Below, one piece after another: positions 44,290 through 55,496 of a DNA stretch of 64,000 nucleotides (positions are counted from its first letter, which is position 1; every line of letters begins with the position of its first letter). Made by a program: the position numbers and the translations under genes. Source of the stretch: Mytilus trossulus. Lineage: Eukaryota; Mollusca; Bivalvia; Mytilida; Mytilidae. The notes beneath the pieces were generated by a model, which was given only the letters and a program-made list of their open reading frames with translations, searched no databases and was not told the DNA's origin. The stretch is taken from contig NC_086384.1 in NCBI RefSeq assembly GCF_036588685.1, forward strand, positions 56,028,945-56,092,944, given 5' to 3'.

Positions 44290-45090
44290 GTGACGTGTCA
44301 CATGTCCATTGCCCTTGACCCCATTTTCATGGTTCAGTGACTACTAAAAAAAAGTTTGTTTTGATGTTAATTTATTTTTTTATCATGCGAAAGGATAACT
44401 GTATTTAGTATGTGCGTACTTGAAAGTTCGTCATACCCGTCAGACAGTTTTCATTTGACCTCGACCTCATTTCATGAATCGTCGAAGTTTCATGGTCATT
44501 TCCATATATCAGATACTATATAAGCAATATGTCTACTATATGTGGTGTATTAAATGCTTGCAATGTGTTTATTTCCAACTTGCAGGTGTCATCAGACCTT
44601 GACCTCATTTGCATGGACCAAAGGTCTTTATTTTAATATTGTGTTGTATGGTCAGTCTCGCAAGTTTGATTTGATCTTGACCCTATTTTCACGGTCCATT
44701 GCTCAGTGTGAAGTTTTTTGTCTTGGTCTGTTTTTCTTAAACTTTAAGCAAATGGTCAACTAGATTTGTTGCATGCAATGTTTGTACGGTATATATGTCT
44801 GTCAGACAGGTACCATCTGACCTTGAACTCATTTTATGTCTCATTGGTCAATGTTGTCATGATTAAGTTTGATTCTTCGATACTATAAGCAATAGGTCAA
44901 CTATATTTAATGCATAGATTAATTGTAAGGAGTACATGTCTGTCTGGTAAGATTCATTTGACCTTTACCTCATTTTCACGGGTCATTGGTCAATGTTTAG
45001 TTTTCTTAGAAACTATAAGCAATAGGTCAACTATATTTGGAATATTGAATGGTTGTAAGGTGTACATTAATTTTTCATCTGCACAAAAGT
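44290..45090 (+). repeat. Tandem array of ~120-170 bp units (GACCTCATTTTCA / AAGCAATAGGTCAACTATAT)
   Basis: Landmarks recur in order about five times: GACCTTGACCTCATTTNCA, GGTCANTGGTCAATGTT, ACTATAAGCAATAGGTCAAC, GGNTGTAAGGNGTACATGTC, TGTCTGGTAAGATTCATTTG. Units are diverged by substitutions and small gaps. No gene. Confidence 0.75.
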
Positions 45091-46060
45091 AGAGCTCAAA
45101 CTGTTTAGTATATTAAAATAAATGTAGTTTGCTGTGTTCTTTAAATTTGGCATAAAAAATATCGACATTACCCTAACCCCACTATAGTTAGGTTAGGGCC
45201 AAATGATAAGTACAAAAAAACAAGACAACCAACAGCACATAAGGGTCTTGATAAGCTCTACAAAATAGAAAATAGAGTACCAAATTAAAGACTGCCATAA
45301 TGAGCCTCGCAGTCGGTCCAGATAGCCAAAAGTTTAAGAGGTACAGCATGTGACCCGAGATAACAGTTATTTCTTAGTCCAATTTTTAAGTCTATATATT
45401 AAAAGGAAAAATCGCACCGACTCTATCTCAAAATGATTTTTACGGTGTAATTGTACTACTTAGATAATTCAACCAGATAGAACTCAAAATATGGATAACT
45501 GTTTTGAAGATGGTCATTAATTCAGTTTGACAGCTTCGGACATACTCATGATTAAACTTAAAGATATATTACAAATTGATAAACCCAATCTTTATAATCA
45601 TATAAAAGATAAACATCTTTTACAGTTTAACCTGACGATTAATTTTTAGAATCAATTATTTCTTTAGGTAAATATTTTAACATAAGAGGGGTGGACACGT
45701 GGTTGTTAATTTAAAAAATCAAGCTTTTTGTCATTTTTTCACGATGCCTACTTTCCCCCTTGTCTTTCCCTTTTCATACCCTACGTTTTACCACTATATC
45801 CCAAATACCCATTTGTTTTATCCCCTACATTCTAAATCCCCGCTATTTGAACCCTGTTTATCAAACATCATTACAAAGACGTGTGTTGTCCGCCTCACAC
45901 AAGTAAACCGAGAATAAAAAGTCATGTGTATCTTATCTTGATGACTTCACATGTATCCTTAAATGGAGAAATAATATCTCTAATATGCAGTCTAGCTAAA
46001 ATTATATAGCCTACGCCTTAATTATATTTTCAATATTCGTATAACCCTTCCACTTCCAGA
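45090..46060. other. Intergenic region, nothing recognisable
   Basis: Only a short inverted CCCTAACCCC / GTTAGGTTAGGG near 45170. No gene seen. Confidence 0.35.
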
Positions 46061-46064
46061 CTAC

Positions 46065-46150
46065 CTGTTGGTGACTTTCTGCTGTTGTCATTTCTATGGT
46101 CGGGTTGTTGTCTCTTTGACACATTCCCCATTTCCATTCTCATTTTTATT
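46065..46150 (+). repeat. Solo copy of the Naiad 3' terminal sequence
   Basis: CCTGTTGGTGACTTTCTGCT, GTCGGGTTGTTGTCTCTTTG and ACACATTCCCCATTTCCATT match about 40500-40590 of the Naiad element. Probably a very short 5'-truncated insertion. Confidence 0.65.
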
Positions 46151-46695
46151 GTTTCTAAATAAGATCAGCATTTTCTTACAAACAGTAAATATTGACAGAA
46201 AAATGAATTTATAGACGAGAAGACGAGTGACACGAAGTACTCATTTCATAAACATACCCACCCCCCGCCCCCGGCACAAACCGCACTCCACTTTTCCTCA
46301 ATATCCCATCTTTTCAGTGATCTGCAGTTGCGTATCACCAGTGTAGCAAAACATGTACAAATATATTTTTTTTCAAAAAGAATTTTATTATATTCGTTTA
46401 CCTTTAAAATGGGTTAATGCCCTAGATCTCTGCTTTAAATTGGACTAGGCCATATAGTTTACCTTTCTTATATTTAAATGTTTATTTATATTATAACTAA
46501 AAGTAAATGGACCAACAATTTAAGCTGCAGTTATTCCTCTTCTGTCTAATTTTTCGTTTCGCCATTAGATTGTTTCTATTTTCATATCACTTCTTCACAA
46601 CCATCGTGAAGCAATTGGACATTGACATCATTTACTTCCTAACTTCCTAAGTTCCCAATAACAACGGCGGTTTATTTTGACTCAAGCAGCGGGAA

Positions 46696-46711
46696 GGGGG
46701 GGGGGGGGGGG
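46696..46711 (+). repeat. Poly-G tract of 16 bases
   Basis: Uninterrupted G run after GGGAA; a shorter run is at about 47412-47420. Confidence 0.85.
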
Positions 46712-46789
46712 AGGTGTTACATGGCGTACGGTATAGTTTTGCGTTTTCTGGAATTACGCCCCCTTAAAAATAAAATTCTATATAGGTCA

Positions 46790-47295
46790 AATTTTCGAAA
46801 TTTCCCTTTACCTGATGCAGACTATTCGTACACTTTACATCTCTCAATTTGAGAATCGACTAAGCTCTCCGTCAATTTAATCATTTGTTCATTCAAAGGG
46901 ATGTTCATATTTATCTAGAAATATGCTTTAGATAATGATAGGAAAGTTTTAAATATCAGTAGCAATAGGTTTTCTCTCCAGTTCCGCAAAAAAATCGAAA
47001 GTTTCCTTTGACCGATGCAGACGCTACGCACAAATTATACTCCTCTGAATTCGATATTCGACTTAGCTCTCCATCAAGTCGCAATAGGTTTTCTCTCCAG
47101 TTCTGTAAACATTTTTCGAATTTTCCTATGACCGATGCAGAAGATTCGCACACATTACACCCCTCAATTCGATAACCGACTAAGCTCTCCATCATAGTAT
47201 TTATATTTAATGATTATTTCTTTATTAAAAACATGCTTTAAATATTGATAGAAAGGTTTCAAATATCAGTCGCAATATGTTTCTCTCCAGTTCAA
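46790..47295. repeat. Degenerate tandem repeat of ~115 bp
   Basis: GACCGATGCAGA, TTCGCACACATTACACCCCTCA, TTCGATA.CCGACT and AAGCTCTCCATCA recur at about 46810, 47010 and 47130; AATAGGTTTTCTCTCCAGTT recurs at 46965, 47083 and, degenerate, 47273. The flank AAATATCAGT.GCAAT also recurs. Confidence 0.7.
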
Positions 47296-47299
47296 TTTA

Positions 47300-47705
47300 C
47301 TTATCATTTAATTTATTAGAACCATGAGTTTCCCCTTCACCATTGACTAGACCAATCTGTATATAATGAAACAATCGTTCCCAACCCAGGAGATATTTTG
47401 TGTGTGTGAAAGGGGGGGGGGTGTTGGTTTTTCTAACAATTTGTCCCATCAATTTGTATTGATCGTCCAAAAAAAGTTCCGACCCCCGAAACCACCTTCC
47501 CTTAAAGATGCCACTAGGTGGACACGAAGTCTGGAAATGAGTTGGAGTTAGATTGAAGGGAATTGAAAGTGAAGCGGTGGCAAGAAAAGTAAAAAGGGAA
47601 AAATATGTCTTAGGTTTTCTGCAATTACTTTACCCAGGACAGATTTACAGTTTGTTAGAAAGAAGTACATTTAACTCTCAACGAAACTTGAAAAAAAAAT
47701 AATAA
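47300..47705. other. Intergenic region, nothing recognisable
   Basis: A short open frame (47366-47551) over a poly-G run has no recognisable domain. Confidence 0.3.
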
Positions 47706-47707
47706 TT

Positions 47708-48658
47708 CATAGTCCAGCCAATCTAGCATAAATTTGACCCTAACCTAAAAGTAATTGCAACAGAAGATTTTTAAGTTTTAATCTTTAGCATTATACCCCA
47801 AATATACACAGAAAAAAGTCCCATAAAATCTAACTTGAGGAAAACTAAAAATATCACCATTTAAAATTCCTATGGAGATTTGCATTGAAAAGGGAAATAA
47901 CTCTGGCAAAAAAGGCAGAAATATCAATAAAAATTGATACAAAATTATAACTTTACCGCTTCTATTAATCAGAATGTATTGATTCTTGATTTTTTAGCGG
48001 TCTTTAAAGTATAACAAACAACTCTAAAGGTGTTTTCATATATTTTCCCAATCTATTATCTGGATTTCGTAATTTATTAGTTGACCATTTATTGAATTTT
48101 TCAACATGTCAAGGTAAAGAATCTCAAATTTAATAAAAATAGTTAAGCATGTATTCTTCTTTTTGTGGTTTAAAGTTTCTTAAGATAAGTAAGTTGCTGA
48201 AAAAATATAATATACAGATATAAACAATACCAAATTTTCACATTATTTTTTCAAAATGGTTACAAAGCTTCAAATTTACAATTTCTTTAATGAAAAATGT
48301 ACGAAAAAAATAAAACTACCCATAACACTTCGGTTTTGTACATTTCATGAGCAGAAGATTATATAATTTAGTCAAATACAAACTGAAAACCCCATCAAAG
48401 TATCATACTATACATAAATTTCAAGAAAAACAACAAAAAACTGACCAAAAAAGACTATTTTTTGCAAGAGTTATCTCCCCTCCCAATGTTAATTTCCATA
48501 GGAAATTTTAAATGCTGATTATGAGTTTTCCTCAAGTTAGATTGTATGGGACTTTTTTCTGTGTATATATAGGGCATAATACTATAGATTAGAAGTAAAA
48601 CATTTTCTGTTGCAATTAGTTTGAGGTTAAATCTTAGTTTGACTGGACTATCAGGATT
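47708..48658. mobile_element. Non-autonomous DNA element with ~200 bp terminal inverted repeats
   Basis: The left end ATAGTCCAGCCAATCTAGCA runs to about 47915 (with AATTGCAACAGAA, CACAGAAAAAAGTCCCATA, AACTTGAGGAAAACT, GGGAAATAACTCT). The right end is its diverged reverse complement from about 48468 (AGAGTTATCTCCC, AGTTTTCCTCAAGTTAGATT, TATGGGACTTTTTTCTGTG, TTCTGTTGCAATT, GACTGGACTAT). The ~550 bp interior has no open frame. Arms are about 80 percent alike by eye. Confidence 0.7.
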
Positions 48659-48694
48659 TCAGCTTGATCTATTTTAAAAAGTCGTTGTTTAGGC

Positions 48695-48950
48695 CATTAA
48701 ACAGGACGAGTTATGATATACCGTTGTCTGACCGTCTGTCTGTCGTCAACATGCCGTACAATAATTACAACCTGTGTTTTTGAACAGGACGAATTATGGT
48801 ATACCGTTGTCTGACCGTCTGTCTGTCGTCAACATGTCGTACAATAACTACAACCTGTGTTTTAGACGGGACGAATTAAAGTATACAATTGTCTGACCGT
48901 TTGTATGTCGTAAGCATGTAGTACATTAACTGCAACCTGCTTTCACGATT
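48695..48950 (+). repeat. Three tandem units of ~82 bp (ACCGTCTGTCTGTCGTCAAC)
   Basis: GGACGA.TTATG.TATACCGTT, GTCTGACCGTCTGTCTGTCG and ACAATAA.TACAACCTGTGTT occur three times, starting near 48699, 48783 and 48865; the third is the most diverged. Confidence 0.85.
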
Positions 48951-49730
48951 TCCCATTAAACTTTGGTGAATTGTTAATATCTATGGATGTAAGCTCCCTC
49001 TCGATTTTTAGACATTTCATATTTAACGTTTTCGATCATAAAGGTGGTTTATAGATTTCAGAAAATCAATAACATGTTATTGAACTATAAATCCAATTGA
49101 TCTTATTACCGTCCTTTTGTTTTGAAGTAAAATTGAAACAGTTACAGTACTTCTCTTAAAGCCCAGAAACCATCTTTATACGAAGCCGTACATGTACCTT
49201 AAATACCACGAATCCCTGATACATGATCAAAATATAAAGTAAGCACTGCAATTATTAGTGGAAAAGAATTATTTACTCTGATAACCTATTATATCTGTAT
49301 ATTTGCTCTAAATATGCATGAATATGTGTGACTGTACATAAAAAAATAAAAAACAATTGTATGTGTTTTTGTTATTTGATTTTGCCATGTGATTATGGAC
49401 TTTCCGATTAGTTATTCCTCTAAGTTCAGTATTTTTGTGATTTTGCTTTTTTCTTATTATATATTAGGCTAAATGTGATCAAGACTTTGAAAAAAATTAA
49501 TGCTAATTCACATTTACAATTTTTTGATATAGGATGTCACCATTATCTTATTCTCAGTGAATTATTTCAAATAAAAAGCCAAAAAGGAGTAGAAACATAA
49601 ATTGGTGTTCAGTAAGCGGTCCTTTATCTACGCCTTGTTTTTCTTTTTTTAAAGACAGCAACTTGTTAAAAAAATATACCTTCATTCCTACAAATCATAA
49701 CAACTGTCATATTCCTGACTTGGTACAGGC
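48950..49730. other. Intergenic region with dispersed repeat traces
   Basis: About 49380-49440 has a partial copy of the TTTTGCCATGTGATTATGGA / AAGTTCAGTATTTTTGTG family. No gene. Confidence 0.35.
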
Positions 49731-49749
49731 ATATTGACAACGATGTGTG

Positions 49750-50795
49750 AACAACATAGACAAAAACGAACTATCATCTTGTTGCAGCGATAGATTTCGA
49801 AACTACATACTCTGGCTAAGCTTTTTCAAAGAGATGTCATTTGGTGAAAGATCCTCTGAAAATTTCGTGCCATTCATGCATAGAACTCATGTGATAGACA
49901 GTTACTTTCTTTATCATAGTCAACAGTAATTTTAATTGACAAGACCAAAAAGTGTGTTTCATTCGGTTATGAAGCAGAAAACCAGTACTTGGACCTTTTG
50001 ATCGGTACGTATAAAAACCGTTCAGGGCCTAAACATGTACTCAGATCATGTACTAAATGTTTTGGTGAGCGCTGAGGGTATGCATTAGACAGATTTTTTA
50101 ATTTTGTACCTAAAAACTTTCGCTTTGATAGAATTAAACCAATATTATTAGAAGTTATTCAAATTTTTTATCGGCACGGCGCGCGCTTTTATTTGGAACG
50201 CGTCATGCATGACCAATGATCTTATTCCATACCAATCATCATGTTTATTATGGCGTTCGATCTTTTAAAAATAATTAGGTGATATAAACACATACCAGTA
50301 AACCAAAAACACAAAAAAATGCTTCCTGAAACATTATAAAGATACATTAATGGAAAGAATGTTGAATACTTTTTTTGTTTTCTTTGTCATAATTGAAGCC
50401 AACTGAGAAATTTAAGAAATCTTGGACTATTATACTTATTGTCCCAGAAGAAATCTCCACGTGCACACAGACACAGTGAGAATTTTACATTCAATTTACT
50501 TCATTTGAAAACGTTTAACTTATATATATATAGGACTTATTCATAGAAAAATGTGGCGTCCGTTTGAACAGAATTTGTCTACCTTCTTGGATTGCCGAAA
50601 TTCTAAATCACAACGAAATTTTTCGCAAAGATCCCCGGAATAACATAAAATACAAGTTTTGTTCTTCTGTTTTTTATGCCCTGAGTGCACTCACAAAATC
50701 ATGAGCAGTGTTTAGACGTACCCCTTATGATGGACAATGGACATAATGATTTCTATTACTTCCATTGATTTTAAATATGTAGTAAGTTTCATTGC
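49750..50795 (+). pseudogene. Fossil HSPA12 exon 1 (copy D) split by ~0.7 kb
   Basis: From about 49777 the + strand reads HLVAAIDFETTYSG*AFSKR, a phosphate-1 loop with Gly replaced by Glu and a TAA inside, then DPLKIS and a stop. A shifted frame (about 49920-50000) gives TVILIDKTKKCVSFGYEAEN and QYLDL. The match stops near 50003 and resumes near 50725 with LMMDNGHNDFYYFH, then stops. The ~720 bp between is inserted DNA with no recognised gene. The exon is clearly dead and isolated: no exon 2-4 relics were seen nearby. It shows that the HSPA12 family was once spread more widely in this region. Confidence 0.8.
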
Positions 50796-51054
50796 ATCAT
50801 TGTACTATGGTAAAATTTGTGAATTCTTGTATTTCATTTTTATGTTTCTTTATTACATATTTGTTTGTTTATATAGTGATAAATAATTACTACTATACCC
50901 CTCTCTTTTGACATGTTTTTTACGTATTATGTCTCTTTGTTTTGTTCACACATCATTTTCAATGTAATGGAATTTTATGCGACTGTCATACGGTTGTCAT
51001 ACAAGTGAGAGGTTTGGCTAGTTAAAAAACCAGGTTGAATCCACTATTTTCTAC

Positions 51055-51212
51055 ATAAGAAAATGTGTGTACCAATTCAGGAGTATGAAAGTTGTTATCC
51101 ATTCGTTTTGATGGGCTTAAGCGTTTAATTTTGCCATTTGATTAAGGAATTTCCGATTTGAATATTCCTTGGAGTTCGGTATTTTTATGATTTTACTTTT
51201 TATATGCTATAG
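51055..51212 (+). repeat. Dispersed repeat (CATTCGTTTTGATGGGC family)
   Basis: TGTGTACCAATTCAGGAGTA, GTTGTTATCCATTCGTTTTG, TTTTGCCATTTGATTAAGGA and TTGGAGTTCGGTATTTTTAT match the block at 19440-19605. Confidence 0.7.
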
Positions 51213-51264
51213 GGCAGTAACATAAAATCATTTTTTTTTAAAATATAATATACATTTGTGTTAG

Positions 51265-51524
51265 TTATATGATGTTACGCACAGAATATAGAAAAACAAA
51301 TGTAAAATATAATAACTGTATGCTGAAAAATGTGAGAGGTGCACTCGACACTTCCTGTGGACCATTACAAAAGTTACCAAGACACAATGTTACACAGACG
51401 TTATGCTCGTTGTAGTAGGCACACCGAGAGGAATTGTTTGGGGAAATATCTTTGAGTCTGTCTATCTTAGAATAGGAGAAGGAATGTCCATTACTGCAAT
51501 CTCTAATGTAACTGGCAAACGAAT
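51265..51524 (-). CDS. Ly6 copy 2 exon 3
   Basis: After acceptor TTCTTTGCAG|ATTCG; encodes SFASYIRDCSNGHSFSYSK through CLGNFCNGPQEVSSA to the hydrophobic tail, ending at 51265. Confidence 0.88.
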
Positions 51525-54500
51525 CTGCAAAGAAAAAAAACACAAGAAATTTTGTCAATGGAGAAACTGGTTTGTAACGTAATGATTGGTTGACGTTTAA
51601 CGTCTACGAATTGAAAAAAAAGAAATCAATTGACCCATCCAGGAAGCACCACCATCTCGATTCTGAAATTGAGGTGATTATGCTTCTGAGAGTGATCAGA
51701 AAACTTAATAAAAGGAACATTGATAAAAGAAAAACCCCATTGTTACTAGTATTAGAAAAAGAAACGAAAATACAGGAAATAAATTATACATTGTTCTTTA
51801 AACTCTTTTTATGTTTATTTACTAAATATCGCTTATATCATTCAAAATTATTAAACCGACGATGGACAATGAGAGACGATAGGACCAGAACCTATGACTC
51901 ACTAAACTTACTACTTCAGATTAATTTTGAAGTATGTAATTCAAATATCTCTTTACCATCTTCACAAATAATACCATGTCATAGTGATATGAGGGAATAG
52001 ATGGTAGGTACTGACGTTGTTTAATATCTTTATTACGTGATTTAGTCCACTGTTTGTCCTTGTATTTATTTTTAACCTTTACTTGTAATCCATTCTTGAT
52101 TATAATAAACCGGTGGCGTGGATCGGTACTTACATTTCTTGCCTTTAATTATTGTGCTAAGGATAATTTTGAGTTTTTGTATTCTATTTTACATATATAC
52201 TTTGTTTATGTACTTCGACTATATGCTATTTTTTTAAATAGTTATTTGGTTTATAGTGATTACGATTACAACACAGTGCTGACTGATGTAACCGTTTTTT
52301 TTAATATTATTACATATTAGATCTTTTTGCTTTGCTCACGTTGTTTTAAATATAATTGATTTCTATATTATGCGACTATCATACAAGAGAGGGTTTATCT
52401 AGCTACACACCGTGTACAATGAGCTTGAAGTATAAACAAAAGTTAAACAAAAATTGCAAAGACGATTTATGAAAAAAATCCTTTAGGAATTTTTTGTCCT
52501 CATTGCTCTTCAGTTTCGTACCATATTTGGCCTTTTCACCCCTTTTTAATCCAGCTTCACTAATGAGTCATTTTGAAGACGAAACACGTGTCTGGCGCAA
52601 ACACAAAATTTGGATTATTTATTAACAACAACGGCGTTTGTGTTGACATAAACTATCAAGATTTTTCCCGTCTGCCGCAAATACAAAACTTCAATCCTGG
52701 TATCTATGTTGAGTTTATTGATCGCTCTCTAAAAGCTTTTTGTGATTGATCGATTGATTGATTGATTGTTTTTTGCTTAAAGGACAGTGGCAAAATTGGC
52801 ATGCATATTCAAAACCCAAACATTTTAAAATCAAGGATGTAAAAGACCTATAGCCATGTGAACCCCCTTTTAATCCAAAAGGGACATAAACATTTCCAAA
52901 TTCGTCTTAGCTTTTTTTTGTTTGAGGACGTTGGAACTACATATTTTTTAAAACAGATTCTGAACTACTCAACAGAAAATTTAAAAAATGATTGTTAAAA
53001 ATCATACCACTGAGTTGATAATACCCTCATGGACTAACAGTTCACCCGCAGTCGTATCAACCAAGAGTTAAAAAAATAAAAGTAACACTTTGTTTATTTT
53101 CGTGCGAACAGAGCTATTGAAAAAGAACCAACATCTTCTATTCGGATGGTACAATCTAATAATGATAGTTACTCAGCAGTCTGCAGACCCATTTGTTCAT
53201 GAAGTATTGATATGACTGCAATGTGCACGGCCGTTTACCTCATATAACCACACGATCCTTGCTCAAGACGAAAATAGAAAGAAGTCAGAAAATATTAAAA
53301 CCAATATGAACAAAATTAGAAGGCATGTGGTCTAGTCTTGTAAGGTAAAACAAAGAAACATATTTCAAATACTTACATTTAGTTGTGATTTTCTCTATCA
53401 TGCAATAACTTTCATTTTTAGAACAATTTTTAACAAAACCTTTCATGTGTAATTTGCTGTCTATCAGGTATCTGTTATCCTCTACACATGTTTGGTCTTT
53501 CTCGTTACTCATAGAACAAGCATAGCAAGTCAGACAACCTACAGAAAGAAAGATGCACATCAAAGAAATTACCGTCTTTGCTAAATTATTTAAAACATTG
53601 ATATCTAACTGAATTTCAAACCAAAGTTTGAAATATTTAAAACTATGACAGTAACAATGTGATAAATAGCTACTAAAGGGATTCATGATATATACATTTA
53701 CACGAACCAAAATCAACAAGTCAAGATGTATGTTTACATTTAAAAGATGAAGAAAACAAAAAAATATCTTCAATAGTTAACAAGAATTTCAGATTTTCAT
53801 CGTTTGTTATTATGTTTAACCAGGACAAATTCCGTATGTGCCTACATCATACCCGGAGCCTTTGATAAAGTGTTGTACTTTGTTTTTGTACATTATATTT
53901 GTATGTCTTTCATTGTTTTATACATACATCAGGTCGTTAGCTGTCTTGTTTTACGTTTGTCATTTCGGAGTCTTTATAGCGACATAGGTTTCGCTGGTTG
54001 TTGAATGCCCTACTCTGTACCTCATTTTGTTAACTTCTATGTTATTTGGTTTCTGGTAAAGCATTGTCTTATTTTCAGTTTATCACGAAAGTAGAGAGGA
54101 CGTATGTTTTCTGATCTATGCGTTCGTTCGTCCGTTCATATGTTAGTTCTTTCGTCTGTCCAACTTCCGGGTAAAAATTGTGGTCGAGGTAAATAATGAC
54201 GAAGTTGAAGTTCAATCAACTTGAAACTTAGTACAAAGGTTTCCTATGATATGATCGTTTTGATTTTAATGTCAAATAAGAGTTTCCACCTCAATATCAC
54301 GGTCTACTGAACATAAAAAAATATAGTGCGAGTGGAGCATCTGTGTGCTGCTATGGACACATTCTTGATTCTAAGTAAGAAAAATAAGCGTCAGGAATTT
54401 CACCGGATCTAATCTTACGACAACTATGTTGATTTGAATAAAAAATAGCTTGGCACCAATTCTTATCTTCGATGCATCATGAAATATATGAGATAAAAGA

Positions 54501-55037
54501 AAAACTAAGGATTGGCTCCTCAGAAACAGATGAAATAGAGTGTACTTCAACTGCATGCGCTGCTGAAACTTTTGTATACAAAATGCGCATCTGGCGTACA
54601 CGATTAATCCTGGTGCTTCTATTATGAGTTTATTTGCACTAGGTTAGGATATAAACTAAGAATAAACTACTTGCTTATTAGTCTAAAACTATAACAAATA
54701 TGATAAACACGGTAAATTATATTTGATTCAAAATAAAAATCCAAAGTAACATTCGTAGAACTACATGTATGTTGTCATTATTTTGTTTCTATTATTTCAG
54801 ACAGCATGTAAACTTATTTGAAATTAAAATTCTCCTTTAAAATTGAAAGACAATTGGATTTGTGTAGTATTTAAAACGTTTGGTTTTAGGAAATTTCAAA
54901 AGACGAAGACTAAAGGAAATTGTGTAAACAGGGGTGAACCGTGATTAATGAAATAATTACTAAAAATAAATATTACCTGCAGATGAAATAAATGCAAACA
55001 AAAGTATAACTCTCAATACAAATTGAAAATCAACCAT
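51265..55037 (-). CDS. Ly6/uPAR (three-finger) domain protein, secreted or GPI-anchored, copy 2
   Basis: Three exons (54977-55037, 53377-53538, 51265-51524) join into 161 codons (160 aa), introns in phase 1 with GT-AG ends, exactly parallel to copy 1. Residues 1-20 are a signal peptide (MVDFQFVLRVILLFAFISSA). Next come GCLTCYACSMSNEKDQTCVE, FVKNCSKNESYCMIEK, RDCSNGHSFSYSK, SRCAYYNEHNVCVTLCLG and CNGP, with a hydrophobic C-terminus (LLYFTFVFLYSV) fitting a GPI signal. The cysteine pattern is the same as copy 1; substitutions lie mostly between cysteines and the frame is intact, so both copies look functional. Introns are 1.44 and 1.85 kb. Role and partner are unknown. Confidence 0.87.
51525..53376 (-). 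other. Ly6 copy 2 intron 2
   Basis: Holds relics of the GACGAAACACGTGTCTGGCGC repeat family (about 52490-52720) and an unassigned open frame at 51590-52000 on the other strand with no recognised domain. Confidence 0.5.
53377..53538 (-). CDS. Ly6 copy 2 exon 2
   Basis: 162 bases between TTTCTGTAG| and ACTAAAT|GTAAGT, the same length and phase as copy 1; encodes CLTCYACSMSNEKDQTCVED through CMIEKITTK. Confidence 0.9.
53539..54976 (-). other. Ly6 copy 2 intron 1
   Basis: Contains a stretch that looks like a common dispersed repeat (54085-54350, GTTCGTCCGTTC to GTGCGAGTGGAGCATCTGTG), a relic of the CATCTGGCGTACACGATTAA family (54560-54640), and DNA next to exon 1 homologous to copy 1. It lacks the Naiad element. 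Confidence 0.55.
54977..55037 (-). CDS. Ly6 copy 2 exon 1 (signal peptide)
   Basis: ATG at 55035-55037; encodes MVDFQFVLRVILLFAFISSA, ending GCAG|GTAATA in phase 1. Confidence 0.87.
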
Positions 55038-55496
55038 AATTAAAAAATGAAACAGAATCCAAACAGTCGAAATAATTCTAAATTTCTAATAACTTTAGTA
55101 TGACAAACCTGTAGACATCCAATGAAAAGATATGTTTTACCTACACGTGACATCATCTAATGTAACAGTTTAAAAATATCAATTAAGACAAGTTTAAGTT
55201 TCCAACTATGTTACGTCCTTGTCGATACAGTGACACATTCTGACGTGAAAATGTGTAATATCAATAGTTAGTTTCTAAAGAGATACACCCGAAATAAGAA
55301 AACAAAGATGCATCATTAGTATCTATGTGAAATGGTGACTAACCCTCGTCAGATTTGTTTGGTTTTTTAATCTCTTAAATGACACGTCTTAGAGCTTGAT
55401 ACTCGTCATTCCCGAGACAACTAATTGAACCATTTACCGTCATTTACGTTTACCACAAGGAAACGCACGATTTTCTTTCACATTGTTTACGGTTTT

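Noticed and set aside
45165-45200. CCCTAACCCC / GTTAGGTTAGGG as an interstitial telomere repeat
   Set aside because: Only one or two units on each side, forming a small hairpin; not a TTAGGG array.
51590-52000. 136-residue open frame in Ly6 copy 2 intron 2, opposite strand
   Set aside because: Not conserved in the paralogous intron of copy 1 and no recognisable domain.
34953-55037. Reading the Ly6 proteins as three-finger venom toxins
   Set aside because: The fold is shared, but both have a hydrophobic GPI-type C-terminus and a Ly6/uPAR cysteine layout; nothing indicates a toxin.
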